This document shows, one piece after another, positions 25,011 to 35,176 of a stretch of 64,000 bases of DNA (position 1 is the stretch's first letter; every line of letters starts with the position of its first letter). The position numbers were made by a program, and so were the translations under genes. This DNA is from Flavobacterium rakeshii (GTDB taxonomy: Bacteria; Bacteroidota; Bacteroidia; Flavobacteriales; Flavobacteriaceae), in the NCBI RefSeq assembly GCF_009741375.1, contig NZ_WOWP01000013.1, positions 1-64,000 on the forward strand, given 5' to 3'. The notes below the pieces were generated by a model. It searched no databases. It saw only the letters and a program-made list of their open reading frames with translations, and was not told the origin of the DNA.

Positions 25011-26630
25011 ATGAATTTAACATCTCAAATAAGTAAAAGTAGTATTTATCTTATAACAGCTGTTGCCAGCCTGGGCGGATTGCTGTTTGGATATGATACC
25101 GCAGTTATCTCTGGAGCAGTAGGCGCTCTGAACGATTTTTTTATCAATAAAATTTCAAACGATGTAGTCGCCGCTTCTGCAGCAATTACCGAATTTAAAA
25201 TCATAATTACATTATGTACAGTGGCAGTTATTGGTTTAACTGCTTCTTTTATTTTAAGGTTTTACATACGCAGTACGGCATTTGCCATTATTACTGCATT
25301 AGTGGTTCTTGGAGGAACGTTTTATTATTATCAGTTCTTAACCCTACCTCCGGTACTTACAGAAAATCTTCAAAACTCAATTTTAGGATTCATGGTAAGT
25401 AGCGCACTTGTAGGATGTATTATTGGTGCAGCTGCAGGCGACAGAATCGCAAACTCTATAGGTAGAAGAAACGGGTTGCTGTTATCGGCAGCCCTATTTA
25501 TTATATCAGCTACAGGTTCGGCCTTCCCCGAAGGCATGAATATATTCTTTGGCAGCAGCAGCCTTACTTCATTTATTGTATATAGAATAGTAGGTGGTAT
25601 AGGTGTTGGACTTGCCAGTATGCTTGCTCCGCTATACATTGCCGAAATGGCTCCGGCAGATATTCGCGGTAAACTGGTATCATGCAATCAGTTTGCTATT
25701 GTAAGCGGTATGCTTATCGTATACTTTGTTAACTATTTTATTGTAAAAGGACAGTCTACCCAGTGGATTAATACTGACGGATGGCGTTATATGTTCCTAT
25801 CGGAAAACATCCCTGCTACCCTATTTTTCCTATTCCTGCTGTTTGTACCAAAAACACCTCGTTTTCAGGTAATGAAAGGTAAAGAGGCTGAAGCTTCTGC
25901 TGTATTGGCAAAACTTAACGGACCTGAAAAAGCAGGAAGTATATTAACCGAAATTAAAGGTTCTTTTAATGTAAAAAAAGCACATTGGTTAACCTATGGC
26001 TGGGCTATAGTGACAATAGGTATCCTGTTATCGGTATTCCAGCAGTTTGTAGGTATTAATGTAGTGCTTTACTATGCTCCCGAAATTTTTAAAGGTATGG
26101 GACTTGGTACTGATGCTTCTATGATACAAACCATAATTGTAGGTGCCATTAACATGCTGTTTACCGTACTGGCAATATTCACTGTAGATAATTACGGGCG
26201 TAAAAAACTAATGCTTATAGGCAGTATTGTAATGGCTATCAGTATGCTTGGACTTGGTTCTGCCCTGTATATGCAAAACAGTTCTATGGTGTCGCTATTA
26301 CTTATGCTGCTTTACATTGCCGCCTTCGCCATGTCTTGGGGACCTATAACATGGGTACTGCTGTCTGAAATATTCCCTAACAAAATAAAAGGGGTTATGG
26401 CAGTTGCCGTAGCTGCTCAATGGCTGGCAAACCTTGTTGTATCATGGACATTCCCTATGATGAACAATAACGAATCCCTTACACAAATGTTTAATCACGG
26501 CTTCTCTTACTGGATATACGGTATTATGGCACTGCTTTCGGCAATTTTCATCTGGAAGTTTGTACCTGAAACGAAAGGAAAAACGCTGGAGGAAATGGAG
26601 CAGCTGTGGATAAAGGATAAAACTGAATAA
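25011..26630 (+). CDS. xylE: Sugar:H+ symporter, MFS sugar-porter family (xylose type), with an extra hydrophobic pair
   Basis: A 539-residue transporter. GYDTAVISGAVGAL (28-40) and GDRIANSIGRRNG (143-155) are sugar-porter signatures and match E. coli XylE closely, as does the PETKGKTLEEME end. Its gene context (xylulokinase and isomerase) supports xylose as substrate. It is about 50 residues longer than XylE because of an insert between helix 1 and helix 2 (residues about 60-120) containing two added hydrophobic segments (about 64-86 and 88-109), so 14 rather than 12 helices are expected. It is first in the xylose operon, behind the operator dyad. Confidence 0.9.
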   Translation: MNLTSQISKSSIYLITAVASLGGLLFGYDTAVISGAVGALNDFFINKISNDVVAASAAITEFKIIITLCTVAVIGLTASFILRFYIRSTAFAIITALVVLGGTFYYYQFLTLPPVLTENLQNSILGFMVSSALVGCIIGAAAGDRIANSIGRRNGLLLSAALFIISATGSAFPEGMNIFFGSSSLTSFIVYRIVGGIGVGLASMLAPLYIAEMAPADIRGKLVSCNQFAIVSGMLIVYFVNYFIVKGQSTQWINTDGWRYMFLSENIPATLFFLFLLFVPKTPRFQVMKGKEAEASAVLAKLNGPEKAGSILTEIKGSFNVKKAHWLTYGWAIVTIGILLSVFQQFVGINVVLYYAPEIFKGMGLGTDASMIQTIIVGAINMLFTVLAIFTVDNYGRKKLMLIGSIVMAISMLGLGSALYMQNSSMVSLLLMLLYIAAFAMSWGPITWVLLSEIFPNKIKGVMAVAVAAQWLANLVVSWTFPMMNNNESLTQMFNHGFSYWIYGIMALLSAIFIWKFVPETKGKTLEEMEQLWIKDKTE

Positions 26631-26656
26631 CAATTATCATCTATTAATAATAACAA

Positions 26657-28150
26657 ATGTATTTTCTAGGCATAGATTTAGGAAGCTCGTCAATTAAACT
26701 TTCGGTACTGGATGCCGAAAGGGGGACTACTGTATCATCTGTAACCGTACCGGAATTTGAAATGGAAATCACCGCTCCGCAATTTGGGTGGGCAGAACAG
26801 GATCCGGAGAACTGGTGGCAGTATGTAAAAAACGGAATTGCTTTACTTAAAACAAAACACAATACCGATATAAGCAAAATTGCAGGTATTGGTATAGCAT
26901 ATCAAATGCACGGACTGGTGCTTACTGATGAAAAACTGAATCCGGTAAGACCTTCCATTATATGGTGCGACAGCCGTGCTGCACAAATTGGCAACACTAT
27001 ATATAATAGTATAGGGGCACAAAAATGCCAGTCACAAATACTGGGCAGCCCCGGCAACTTTACCGCATCAAAACTTAAATGGGTTAAAGACAACCAACCC
27101 GAACTGTTTGACAAGGCAGCACACATGATGCTTCCGGGTGATTATATTGCTGCAAAACTATCGGGTGTGGCGCAAACCAGTACATCCGGACTATCGGAAG
27201 CGGCATTGTGGAACTTCCCTGAAGGAAGGCTTGCTACCGAACTGTTAGACGCAATGGGATTACCGGAAAGATTAATCCCCGAAATTGTTCCAAACTTTGG
27301 TAATCAGGCACAAATACACCCTGATGTTGCTGCTGAATTAGGACTTAACCCACAGGTAAAAATTACCTACCGTGCGGGAGATCAGCCTAACAATGCGCTA
27401 TCACTTAACGTATTCAAACCGGGAGAAATAGCCACCACCGCAGGTACATCTGCCGTGGTTTATGCCGTTTCCCAAAATGATATTTATGATGCCAATAACC
27501 GCATCAACACCTTTTTACATGTTAACAATGCGCCAGATGACAAGCATAACGGCGTAATGCTTTGCATAAACGGATCAGGTATTTTATACCAATGGCTACG
27601 TAAAATAATGAGTACCGACAGGAACGGACTTATTTCATATGAAGCACTGAATGCCGAAGCTGCAAAAGCACAGCCGGGTAGCAAAGGAATTCGCTTCTAC
27701 CCTTTTGGTAACGGTGTAGAAAGGATATTCAATAATAAACAAGCGACTTCAGGGATACAAAACCTGAACTTCAACATACATCAGTCGGCACAACTGGTAC
27801 GCTCTGCCTGCGAAGGGATAGTGTTTGCCATGAACTACGGTTTTGATGTAATGAAATCTATAGGTGCCGGTGGCGATTTAGTTCGCGCCGGGAAAGCCAA
27901 CCTGTTTTTGAGTCCGGTTTTCAGGGAAATTTTTGCCAATACTACCCAAACCACAGTAGAGCTGTACAACACATCGGGTGCCGAAGGCGCTGCCCGTGGT
28001 GCGGCATACGGTTACGGGTATTATACCTCAATTGGCGAAGCTTTCGAAAAACTGGAATGCTTAGAACGCATCGAGCCTACTGCACACCTCACCTCGCAGT
28101 ATGCTGATATATATAATGAGTGGAAGAATAACATTAATTTACAGGAATAA
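26657..28150 (+). CDS. xylB: Xylulokinase
   Basis: A 497-residue FGGY-family kinase that phosphorylates D-xylulose to xylulose 5-phosphate for the pentose phosphate pathway. The N terminus has the phosphate-binding [15 protein letters not shown], followed by the catalytic Asp region ([12 protein letters not shown]) and the [11 protein letters not shown] nucleotide-binding motif. Its length is normal. It lies 26 bp after the transporter and 2 bp before xylose isomerase. Confidence 0.95.
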   Translation: MYFLGIDLGSSSIKLSVLDAERGTTVSSVTVPEFEMEITAPQFGWAEQDPENWWQYVKNGIALLKTKHNTDISKIAGIGIAYQMHGLVLTDEKLNPVRPSIIWCDSRAAQIGNTIYNSIGAQKCQSQILGSPGNFTASKLKWVKDNQPELFDKAAHMMLPGDYIAAKLSGVAQTSTSGLSEAALWNFPEGRLATELLDAMGLPERLIPEIVPNFGNQAQIHPDVAAELGLNPQVKITYRAGDQPNNALSLNVFKPGEIATTAGTSAVVYAVSQNDIYDANNRINTFLHVNNAPDDKHNGVMLCINGSGILYQWLRKIMSTDRNGLISYEALNAEAAKAQPGSKGIRFYPFGNGVERIFNNKQATSGIQNLNFNIHQSAQLVRSACEGIVFAMNYGFDVMKSIGAGGDLVRAGKANLFLSPVFREIFANTTQTTVELYNTSGAEGAARGAAYGYGYYTSIGEAFEKLECLERIEPTAHLTSQYADIYNEWKNNINLQE

Positions 28151-28152
28151 AA

Positions 28153-29475
28153 ATGGACACAAAGACCCAATCTTTTTTTAGTACAATAAACAAAATACAA
28201 TATGAAGGCAGAGAGAGCAGCAACCCGCTTGCTTTCAAATGGTATGATGAGAACCGCGTAGTTGCAGGTAAAACCCTTAAAGAACATTTACGTTTTGCTA
28301 TGGCTTACTGGCATACACTATGCAACACCGGAGACGATCCGTTTGGTAGCTCTACCGAAACATTTGCATGGAACAAAAGCGAAAACGCTATTGCAAGAGC
28401 AAAAGATAAAATGGATGCAGGTTTTGAATTCATGTCAAAACTATCTATTCCTTACTACTGTTTCCACGATGTGGATATGGTTGACGAAGCTCCTACCCTT
28501 GCCGAGTTTGAACAACGTATCCAGACTATGGTAGAGTATGCTAAGCAAAAACAGGAGGAAACAGGTATTAAACTATTATGGGGTACTTCTAACCTGTTCA
28601 CTAACCCACGTTATATGAACGGTGCCTCTACCAATCCTAACTTTGATGTAGTAGCTTATGCTGGCGGACAGGCAAAAATAGCTCTTGATGCTACTATTGC
28701 CTTAGGCGGAGAGAACTATGTATTTTGGGGTGGTCGTGAAGGTTACATGAGCCTTTTAAATACCGATATGAAAAGAGAGCAGGAACACCTTGCTATGTTC
28801 CTTAGTACTTGTAGGGATTATGCAAGAAAACAAGGCTTTAAAGGTACTTTTCTTATCGAGCCAAAACCAATGGAGCCTACAAAACACCAGTATGACTTTG
28901 ATGCTGCTACATGTATTGGCTTTATCAACAAATTTGGATTACAGGATGATTTTAAACTGAATATAGAAGTAAACCACGCTACACTGGCAGGACATACTTT
29001 TGAACACGAACTTCAGGTTGCTGCCGATGCTGGTCTTTTAGGAAGCATAGATGCTAACAGAGGGGATTACCAAAACGGCTGGGATACAGACCAGTTCCCT
29101 ATTGACATTTATGAGACTACACAGGCAATGATGGTATTACTGCAAAGCGGTGGCTTAACTACCGGTGGTGTAAACTTTGATGCTAAAGTGCGCCGTAACT
29201 CTATTGACCTTGAAGATAAATTTATTGCACACGTTGCCGGTATGGACACTTTTGCCCGCGGACTTATTTGTGCTGAACATGTACTTAAAAACACAGATTA
29301 CTTAAAATTACGCAAAGAGCGTTACCAATCTTTTGACGGTGGCAACGGGGCTAAGTTTGAAAAAGGAGAGCTCACTTTAGAGAACCTTAGTGAAATTGCA
29401 CGTCAGCAAGGTGAACCACAACCTATAAGCGGAAGACAGGAATTATTTGAACAAATAATTGCTAACGCTTACTAG
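28153..29475 (+). CDS. xylA: Xylose isomerase
   Basis: A 440-residue class II xylose isomerase converting D-xylose to D-xylulose with two divalent metals. Visible signatures are FHDVDM (active His and Asp), VFWGGREGY, and the metal-binding [15 protein letters not shown] stretch. Its length is typical. The kinase gene is 2 bp upstream and the SusC gene follows after 45 bp without a terminator, so the isomerase and the outer-membrane uptake genes may share a transcript. Confidence 0.97.
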   Translation: MDTKTQSFFSTINKIQYEGRESSNPLAFKWYDENRVVAGKTLKEHLRFAMAYWHTLCNTGDDPFGSSTETFAWNKSENAIARAKDKMDAGFEFMSKLSIPYYCFHDVDMVDEAPTLAEFEQRIQTMVEYAKQKQEETGIKLLWGTSNLFTNPRYMNGASTNPNFDVVAYAGGQAKIALDATIALGGENYVFWGGREGYMSLLNTDMKREQEHLAMFLSTCRDYARKQGFKGTFLIEPKPMEPTKHQYDFDAATCIGFINKFGLQDDFKLNIEVNHATLAGHTFEHELQVAADAGLLGSIDANRGDYQNGWDTDQFPIDIYETTQAMMVLLQSGGLTTGGVNFDAKVRRNSIDLEDKFIAHVAGMDTFARGLICAEHVLKNTDYLKLRKERYQSFDGGNGAKFEKGELTLENLSEIARQQGEPQPISGRQELFEQIIANAY

Positions 29476-29520
29476 GAAGTAAAAACAAACAACGAACACT
29501 AACTAAACATTCTAACTATT

Positions 29521-32500
29521 ATGGAAAGTAAAAATTGTCTTTCGTCAAAAATGCGCACAATTTGCTTGTCATTGCTTCTTTCTGTATTACTGGCTCCTGC
29601 GGCATTTGCCCAGCAGTCGGTTGTAGTAAAGGGGCAGGTTATCTCTGCCGATGACGGCCTTGGGTTACCTGGGGTAAACGTTATGGAAAAAGGTACCAGC
29701 AATGTAATAAGTGCCGATATTGACGGTAACTACCAAATTAGCGTTAGTCCGGACGCAACACTGGTATTCAGCTACATTGGCTTTTCTTCACAGGAAGTGG
29801 CTGTGGCTGGTCAGTCTACTATTAACATTACCATGCAGTCTGAAGCTTCAGAGCTGGACGAGGTAATTCTTGTAGGTTACGGTACCCAAAAGAGAAAAGT
29901 AGCTTCGGCTGCTACCTCTGTGGTTAGCGGTAAAGACCTGCAGCAAACTAACAGTATTGATGCTGTTGGGGCTTTACAGGGACAAAGCTCGGGTGTATCT
30001 ATTACCTCTACATCGGGTCAGCCGGGAGCAGGTATGCTGGTTAACATCCGTGGTACCGGTACTGCCGGAAACAGCACTCCGCTTTATGTGGTAGACGGTG
30101 TTGTGGTAGACAACGGTATTAGCTACCTTGACCCATCTGTTATCGAAAGAATTGATATCCTTAAAGATGCTTCTGCTGCTTCTATTTATGGTGCAAGAGC
30201 TGCAAATGGTGTTGTTTTAGTAACAACTAAAAAAGGATCTCAGGGTAAAATGAATGTGTCGCTTAACAGCTACACCGGTTTCCAAAATGCATATAAAAAA
30301 CTGGATTTATTAAACGCCCGTGAGTATGCTACAATTATGAACGAAGCCCGTGTAAACTCAGGTTTTGCTCCGCTTTACTCTCAGGACCAGATAAACAACA
30401 TGGTTGATCACAACTGGCAGGATGACCTGTTTACTGAAGATGCAGTGAAACAAAACCATTCCCTGTTTATTAATGGTGGTGATAAAAAAGCTACTTATGC
30501 TACAGGCCTTTCTTACTACGGTCAGGATGGTTTAGTAGGTGGTGATAATAATCAGTCACACTACGATCGTATTACTTTTACAATGAACTCAACTTACAAT
30601 CTTATTGACGATCATTTAAAAGTAGGTGAAAACTTCTCTTACGCCAGGACAAAAAGCAGAGGTGTTGCCGACGATGGTATTTACAGTAACTCTATTAGAA
30701 GCTTCCTTAACACTCCGCCAAACTTCCCAACTTTTGATGAGAATGGTGAGTATGCTTCTTCAAGCATAAGTTCAGACATTACAAACCCTGCCGGATTAAT
30801 GTACTACAACAACTTTAACGAAAACAAGTTAAACCGTTATGTAGGTAACATTTTTGCCGAAGCGAGCTATGCCGGATTTACATACAGAACAAGTTTTGGT
30901 GTAGACATAAGCGATTCAAACTATCGTTCATTCACACCAGAGTATAACCTTTCATCTGTATCGTATAACAACATTTCATCTGTTACTCAAAGTGCTAACC
31001 AAAACTTCTCATGGATTTGGGAAAACACTTTAAACTACAAAACTACATTAGCCGAAAAACACAACATTGATGTGTTAGTAGGTATGTCAGCAAGAGAGAG
31101 AGTATCAGAATACCAAAGTGCTACAGGTCAAAACCTTATTTTTGACGATTTTGAGCACGCTTACCTAAGCAACGCTACTAACCAGCAGCAAAATACAGTA
31201 TCTGGCGGACGTACAGATTATAATATACTTTCTTACTTTGGTAGGTTATTATATGACTACGATAACAAATATCTGTTTACTGCTACTATTAGACGTGATG
31301 GTTCATCAGAGTTTGGTCCAAACAACAAATTTGCTGTTTTCCCATCATTCTCTGCTGGTTGGAACATCGATCAGGAAGAGTTTTTCCCAAAAGAGGCTTT
31401 TGTAAACTCTCTTAAACTACGTGGTAGCTGGGGACAAAACGGTAACGACCAGTTTGACAAAGGTTTTGCTTATATGTCAACCATCAGCTCTTACGACAAA
31501 AACTACCATTTTGGTACAGGAAGCGACGAACTACCTCTAGTGGTTGGTTCAAGCCCTGATAACTTAAGTAACCCTGATTTAAAATGGGAAACTTCAGAGC
31601 AGTTAGACCTTGGTTTTGATGCAAGGTTATTTAATGACTTTACTTTATCTTTTGACTATTACGACAAAACTACTAAAGACTGGCTTGTACTAAAGCCAAC
31701 ACCACTTATTGCAGGTGCAGGTGCTCCTTTTGTTAATGGTGGTGATATTAACAACAAAGGTTTTGAGATTGCAGCAGGCTATTCTACAAACATGGGTAGC
31801 GACTGGAGAATAACAGTTAATGCTAACTTCTCTCATAACAAAAACGAGGTTACCCGTGTTGCTACACAAAACGGAATTATATATGGTGAATCGAACCTTT
31901 TATTCCAGGGTATTGACGAGATTAACCGTGTAGAGGAAGGTCAGCCTATTGGTTACTTCTACGGATTACAAACAGACGGTATTTTCCAAAACCAGGCAGA
32001 GATTGATGCTTATGCTCAAAACGGAAATCCTATACAGCCAAATGCACAACCTGGTGATGTGAAATTTGTAGACCGCAATGGTGATGGTGTTATTAATGCT
32101 GACGATAAAACCAACATTGGTGACCCTAACCCTGATTACTATTATGGTTTAAATGTACAGTTAAATTACAAAGCGTTTGATTTCTCTGTTTACACTTATG
32201 GTGCAGGCGGTAACCAAAACGTTTATGGTGTAAGGGATTACTCAAGACCATTCTTTAACTATACTACTGATATTTTTGACAGATGGACCGGTGAAGGAAC
32301 TTCAAACAGCACTCCTAGAGTAACTTATGGAACTACTTCAAATGGTAACTACACTAAATTTTCAGACCTTTACGTAAAAGATGCAGGTTTCTTCAGGATT
32401 AAAACTGTAACAGTAGGCTGTGATTTAACTAAGCTTACAGATGCGCTTAAATTTGCTACACAGTTCAGGATTTATGCTTCTGTAAACAATCTGTTTACAT

Positions 32501-32631
32501 TTACAAAGTATAAAGGACTTGACCCTGAGGTTGGTTTCGGTAACGTAAACCAGTCGTGGGCAAGAGGTATTGATGTGGGGTACTACCCGCAACCAAGAAC
32601 TTACATGATAGGACTTAGTGCTAACTTTTAA
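29521..32631 (+). CDS. SusC-family TonB-dependent outer-membrane transporter
   Basis: A 1036-residue protein with a signal peptide (about 1-31), a carboxypeptidase-D-like domain (VVVKGQVISADDGLGLPGV on), a TonB-box-like DEVILVGYG, a plug domain (ATSVVSGKDL to VVLVTTKKG) and a 22-strand barrel ending in an aromatic-rich strand with terminal Phe. Such proteins import oligosaccharides with a SusD lid. It is followed by its SusD partner 15 bp on. Placement between xylose catabolism and xyloglucan-type hydrolases suggests xylose-containing oligosaccharides as substrate. Confidence 0.95.
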   Translation: MESKNCLSSKMRTICLSLLLSVLLAPAAFAQQSVVVKGQVISADDGLGLPGVNVMEKGTSNVISADIDGNYQISVSPDATLVFSYIGFSSQEVAVAGQSTINITMQSEASELDEVILVGYGTQKRKVASAATSVVSGKDLQQTNSIDAVGALQGQSSGVSITSTSGQPGAGMLVNIRGTGTAGNSTPLYVVDGVVVDNGISYLDPSVIERIDILKDASAASIYGARAANGVVLVTTKKGSQGKMNVSLNSYTGFQNAYKKLDLLNAREYATIMNEARVNSGFAPLYSQDQINNMVDHNWQDDLFTEDAVKQNHSLFINGGDKKATYATGLSYYGQDGLVGGDNNQSHYDRITFTMNSTYNLIDDHLKVGENFSYARTKSRGVADDGIYSNSIRSFLNTPPNFPTFDENGEYASSSISSDITNPAGLMYYNNFNENKLNRYVGNIFAEASYAGFTYRTSFGVDISDSNYRSFTPEYNLSSVSYNNISSVTQSANQNFSWIWENTLNYKTTLAEKHNIDVLVGMSARERVSEYQSATGQNLIFDDFEHAYLSNATNQQQNTVSGGRTDYNILSYFGRLLYDYDNKYLFTATIRRDGSSEFGPNNKFAVFPSFSAGWNIDQEEFFPKEAFVNSLKLRGSWGQNGNDQFDKGFAYMSTISSYDKNYHFGTGSDELPLVVGSSPDNLSNPDLKWETSEQLDLGFDARLFNDFTLSFDYYDKTTKDWLVLKPTPLIAGAGAPFVNGGDINNKGFEIAAGYSTNMGSDWRITVNANFSHNKNEVTRVATQNGIIYGESNLLFQGIDEINRVEEGQPIGYFYGLQTDGIFQNQAEIDAYAQNGNPIQPNAQPGDVKFVDRNGDGVINADDKTNIGDPNPDYYYGLNVQLNYKAFDFSVYTYGAGGNQNVYGVRDYSRPFFNYTTDIFDRWTGEGTSNSTPRVTYGTTSNGNYTKFSDLYVKDAGFFRIKTVTVGCDLTKLTDALKFATQFRIYASVNNLFTFTKYKGLDPEVGFGNVNQSWARGIDVGYYPQPRTYMIGLSANF

Positions 32632-32646
32632 AAATGGCTGAAAAAA

Positions 32647-34236
32647 ATGAAAAATTACATTAAAATATTCGCACTTACATCCTTATTTGTTTTAGGTTCA
32701 TGTTCTGATGATTTTATCGAAAACGAACCGTATACAGATAAGGTAGAAGAAAACTTCTATAAAACACCACAGGATGCTTTTGAAGGTCTTGTTGCCGTGT
32801 ATGACGTACTACAAAGAGAAGGTTACGGTGGCTGGTTACTTACAACCGAAATAGCTTCTGATGACTGTTATGGTGGTTTTGGTACTGCCGATAACAATGT
32901 GTCTTTAGACTGGGATCGTTTTGAATTTTCTTCTGATAAAGAGATGAATAAGCCCGTATGGGAAACCTGTTATATAGGTATCTATAGGGCTAACATTCTT
33001 CTTGAAAACCTTGATAATGTAGAATGGGGAGCTGATGAAGACCTTAAATTAAGATATGAGGCCGAAGCACGTTTCCTTAGAGCACATTTCCACTTTGAGT
33101 TGGCAAGAGTGTTTGGTGACATCGTTGCTTTAGATCATACTCTTAGCAGTGAAGAGTTTGAAACTCCAAGATCATCGGCAGAAGTGACTTATGCACTTAT
33201 CGCTGAAGACTTTAAATTTGCTGCAGATAACCTAAGTGATGATAACTACTCTCAGCCTTCAAACGGCAACTACGGTCGTATAACAAAATGGGCTGCAGAG
33301 GCTTACCTTGCCAAAGCATTCCTTTTCTATACTGATTATTATAACGCTTCAGATCTTGCAGGTGTAGTATCTAAAACAGAAGCTACTGCTTACATCAATG
33401 ATGTGGTAAATAATAGTGGTCACGACCTTGTGGGTGACTTTGCAAGCCTTTGGGTTGCTGCTTCATACTCTCAGGAAATTCCTTATGCCGGTGAAGGTAA
33501 TAACGAAATGGTATTTGCTATTCGCTACAACAGTTCCGGTTTAGGTAACTGGGACCTTCACGAAGGTAACCGTTTCCAGGTTAACATCGCTATTAGAGGT
33601 GGTAACTTAGGGCCTTATGCTCAGGGATGGGGTGGTGCAACTGTAACTCCGTCTTTATACAATGCTTATGAAACAGGTGATACAAGAAGAGATGCTACCA
33701 TAATTAACTTTGCGGGTGAAGAGCTTGACTTTGATGCCGAAGCAAGAGGACAAAGACAGTTTACAGGATATGCATGGAAAAAATTCTGCCCTATTACAAA
33801 CGAAGCCGGTGAGGCTCTAGTTTCTGCAAACGGTGGTGATTTCCAAATTGATAACTACGAAGATTACCCTGTAATACGTTTCTCTGATGTACTGCTTATG
33901 GCTGCCGAACTTAACCTTGACTCTAACGCTGGTTTTGCACAAACTTGTTTAGACAGGGTAAGAGAGCGTGCCTTTGGCGATGACACACACAGTGTTACTG
34001 CTTCTTTAGCAAACATTATGAATGAAAGACGCTTAGAACTTGCTCTTGAAGGTCATCGTTATTTTGACCTTATAAGACAAGGTGTTAATACTGCCAAAAC
34101 AGCTATCGATGCTTCTGGTATGGGTGGTGAATTTGATGTAAACTTCAGGACAGAAACAGAAGGATGGTTTGCTCTTCCTCAGTCTCAGGTATTACTTTCA
34201 AATGGTACTATACAACAAAATCCGGGTTGGAATTAA
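32647..34236 (+). CDS. SusD-family outer-membrane lipoprotein (RagB/SusD)
   Basis: A 529-residue lipoprotein with lipobox LGSC at residues 17-20. The typical SusD pieces are present: an N-terminal WETCYIGIYRANILLENLD stretch, RYEAEARFLRAHFHFELAR TPR region, and the C-terminal INERRLELALEGHRYFDL type block. It forms the lid of the SusC transporter before it and binds glycans at the cell surface. Its length is normal. Confidence 0.95.
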   Translation: MKNYIKIFALTSLFVLGSCSDDFIENEPYTDKVEENFYKTPQDAFEGLVAVYDVLQREGYGGWLLTTEIASDDCYGGFGTADNNVSLDWDRFEFSSDKEMNKPVWETCYIGIYRANILLENLDNVEWGADEDLKLRYEAEARFLRAHFHFELARVFGDIVALDHTLSSEEFETPRSSAEVTYALIAEDFKFAADNLSDDNYSQPSNGNYGRITKWAAEAYLAKAFLFYTDYYNASDLAGVVSKTEATAYINDVVNNSGHDLVGDFASLWVAASYSQEIPYAGEGNNEMVFAIRYNSSGLGNWDLHEGNRFQVNIAIRGGNLGPYAQGWGGATVTPSLYNAYETGDTRRDATIINFAGEELDFDAEARGQRQFTGYAWKKFCPITNEAGEALVSANGGDFQIDNYEDYPVIRFSDVLLMAAELNLDSNAGFAQTCLDRVRERAFGDDTHSVTASLANIMNERRLELALEGHRYFDLIRQGVNTAKTAIDASGMGGEFDVNFRTETEGWFALPQSQVLLSNGTIQQNPGWN

Positions 34237-34259
34237 TTATTAATTTAAAACGTATGATT

Positions 34260-35117
34260 ATGAAAAAATACTTTAAAATAATCACGGTACTTGCTTTTGC
34301 AGGAGCTTTGTTTTCCTGTGATCCACAGGAGGATCGCGACGATTTCCCTGCATTGACACTAAGCCCAACAGACCTGAACATTAGTGTGACTCAGGATCCT
34401 GAAAATGCGAACCGCATAATAATGACTAACAGTACAGAAGGTATTATACCTTACTGGAATTATATTGATGCAGAAGGCAATGATCTTGGTCATTCTAACA
34501 AGCATCAAAATGCAGTTATGTTCCCTTTTGCGGGTACTTATACTGTTTACTTTACTGCTTATACCAAAGGTGGTCCTGTAGCTGCAAGTCCTATTGTGGT
34601 TACTATAGACTCTAATAACGAAGAATATTTTAGTGCTCCTGAATGGGGTATGCTAACCAATGGTGTAGATGGTAAAACATGGGAGCTTGATTTCTTTGAC
34701 CCTATCGGGTGGGCAGGTCTTGACTTCCCTTATAATCCTGACGGTAGTGACTACTGGAACTGGTTCCCTGATTATGCAGGTAACAGCTGGGTTATGGAAG
34801 AAAAAGATTGGGGTGAAATGAGCTTTAACCTTGATGGTGGTTATAACTCAAGTGTTACCCAAACTGCTTTAAACTCAAACGACCAAACTACTAAAGATGG
34901 TGGTTTCTCTTTTGATGTTGAAGGACACAACCTAACTTTTACAGGTGGTGTAGAGATGCTTTATGGTGGTGACTACTACCCTGATGCAAGTAACTGGACT
35001 GCTACAAAAGTAGTTGAACTTTCAGACAACTCTTTAAGGCTTGCGGTTATTCGTGACCAGAGCCGTACAGGTGAAGGGGTATGCTTAATTGTGTTCCACT
35101 ACAAACCAAAGGAATAA
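34260..35117 (+). CDS. Surface glycan-binding-type lipoprotein (SusE/F position)
   Basis: A 285-residue lipoprotein beginning at ATG 34260 (34254 is equally possible), with lipobox ALFSC. A PKD-like beta domain (about 30-120, ending YFTAYTKGGPVAASPIVV) precedes a Trp/Tyr/Gly-rich beta region (about 130-285) with exposed aromatic residues that would suit sugar binding. It is in the place usually held by SusE/SusF or SGBP genes. A strong terminator-like hairpin follows, so it may end the xylose-SusCD transcript. The specific ligand is unknown. Confidence 0.8.
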   Translation: MKKYFKIITVLAFAGALFSCDPQEDRDDFPALTLSPTDLNISVTQDPENANRIIMTNSTEGIIPYWNYIDAEGNDLGHSNKHQNAVMFPFAGTYTVYFTAYTKGGPVAASPIVVTIDSNNEEYFSAPEWGMLTNGVDGKTWELDFFDPIGWAGLDFPYNPDGSDYWNWFPDYAGNSWVMEEKDWGEMSFNLDGGYNSSVTQTALNSNDQTTKDGGFSFDVEGHNLTFTGGVEMLYGGDYYPDASNWTATKVVELSDNSLRLAVIRDQSRTGEGVCLIVFHYKPKE

Positions 35118-35125
35118 TACTTAAT

Positions 35126-35165
35126 AAATATCGATAAGTGGCAAAAACCACTTATCGATATTTTT
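35126..35165. terminator. Intrinsic terminator
   Basis: A 16-bp perfect stem (35126-35141 with 35148-35163) around CAAAAA and a T run separates the SusCD set from the hydrolase genes. A GTG start for the GH2 gene at 35138 would lie in this stem and is therefore rejected. Confidence 0.88.
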
Positions 35166-35176
35166 CTATAAGCACC

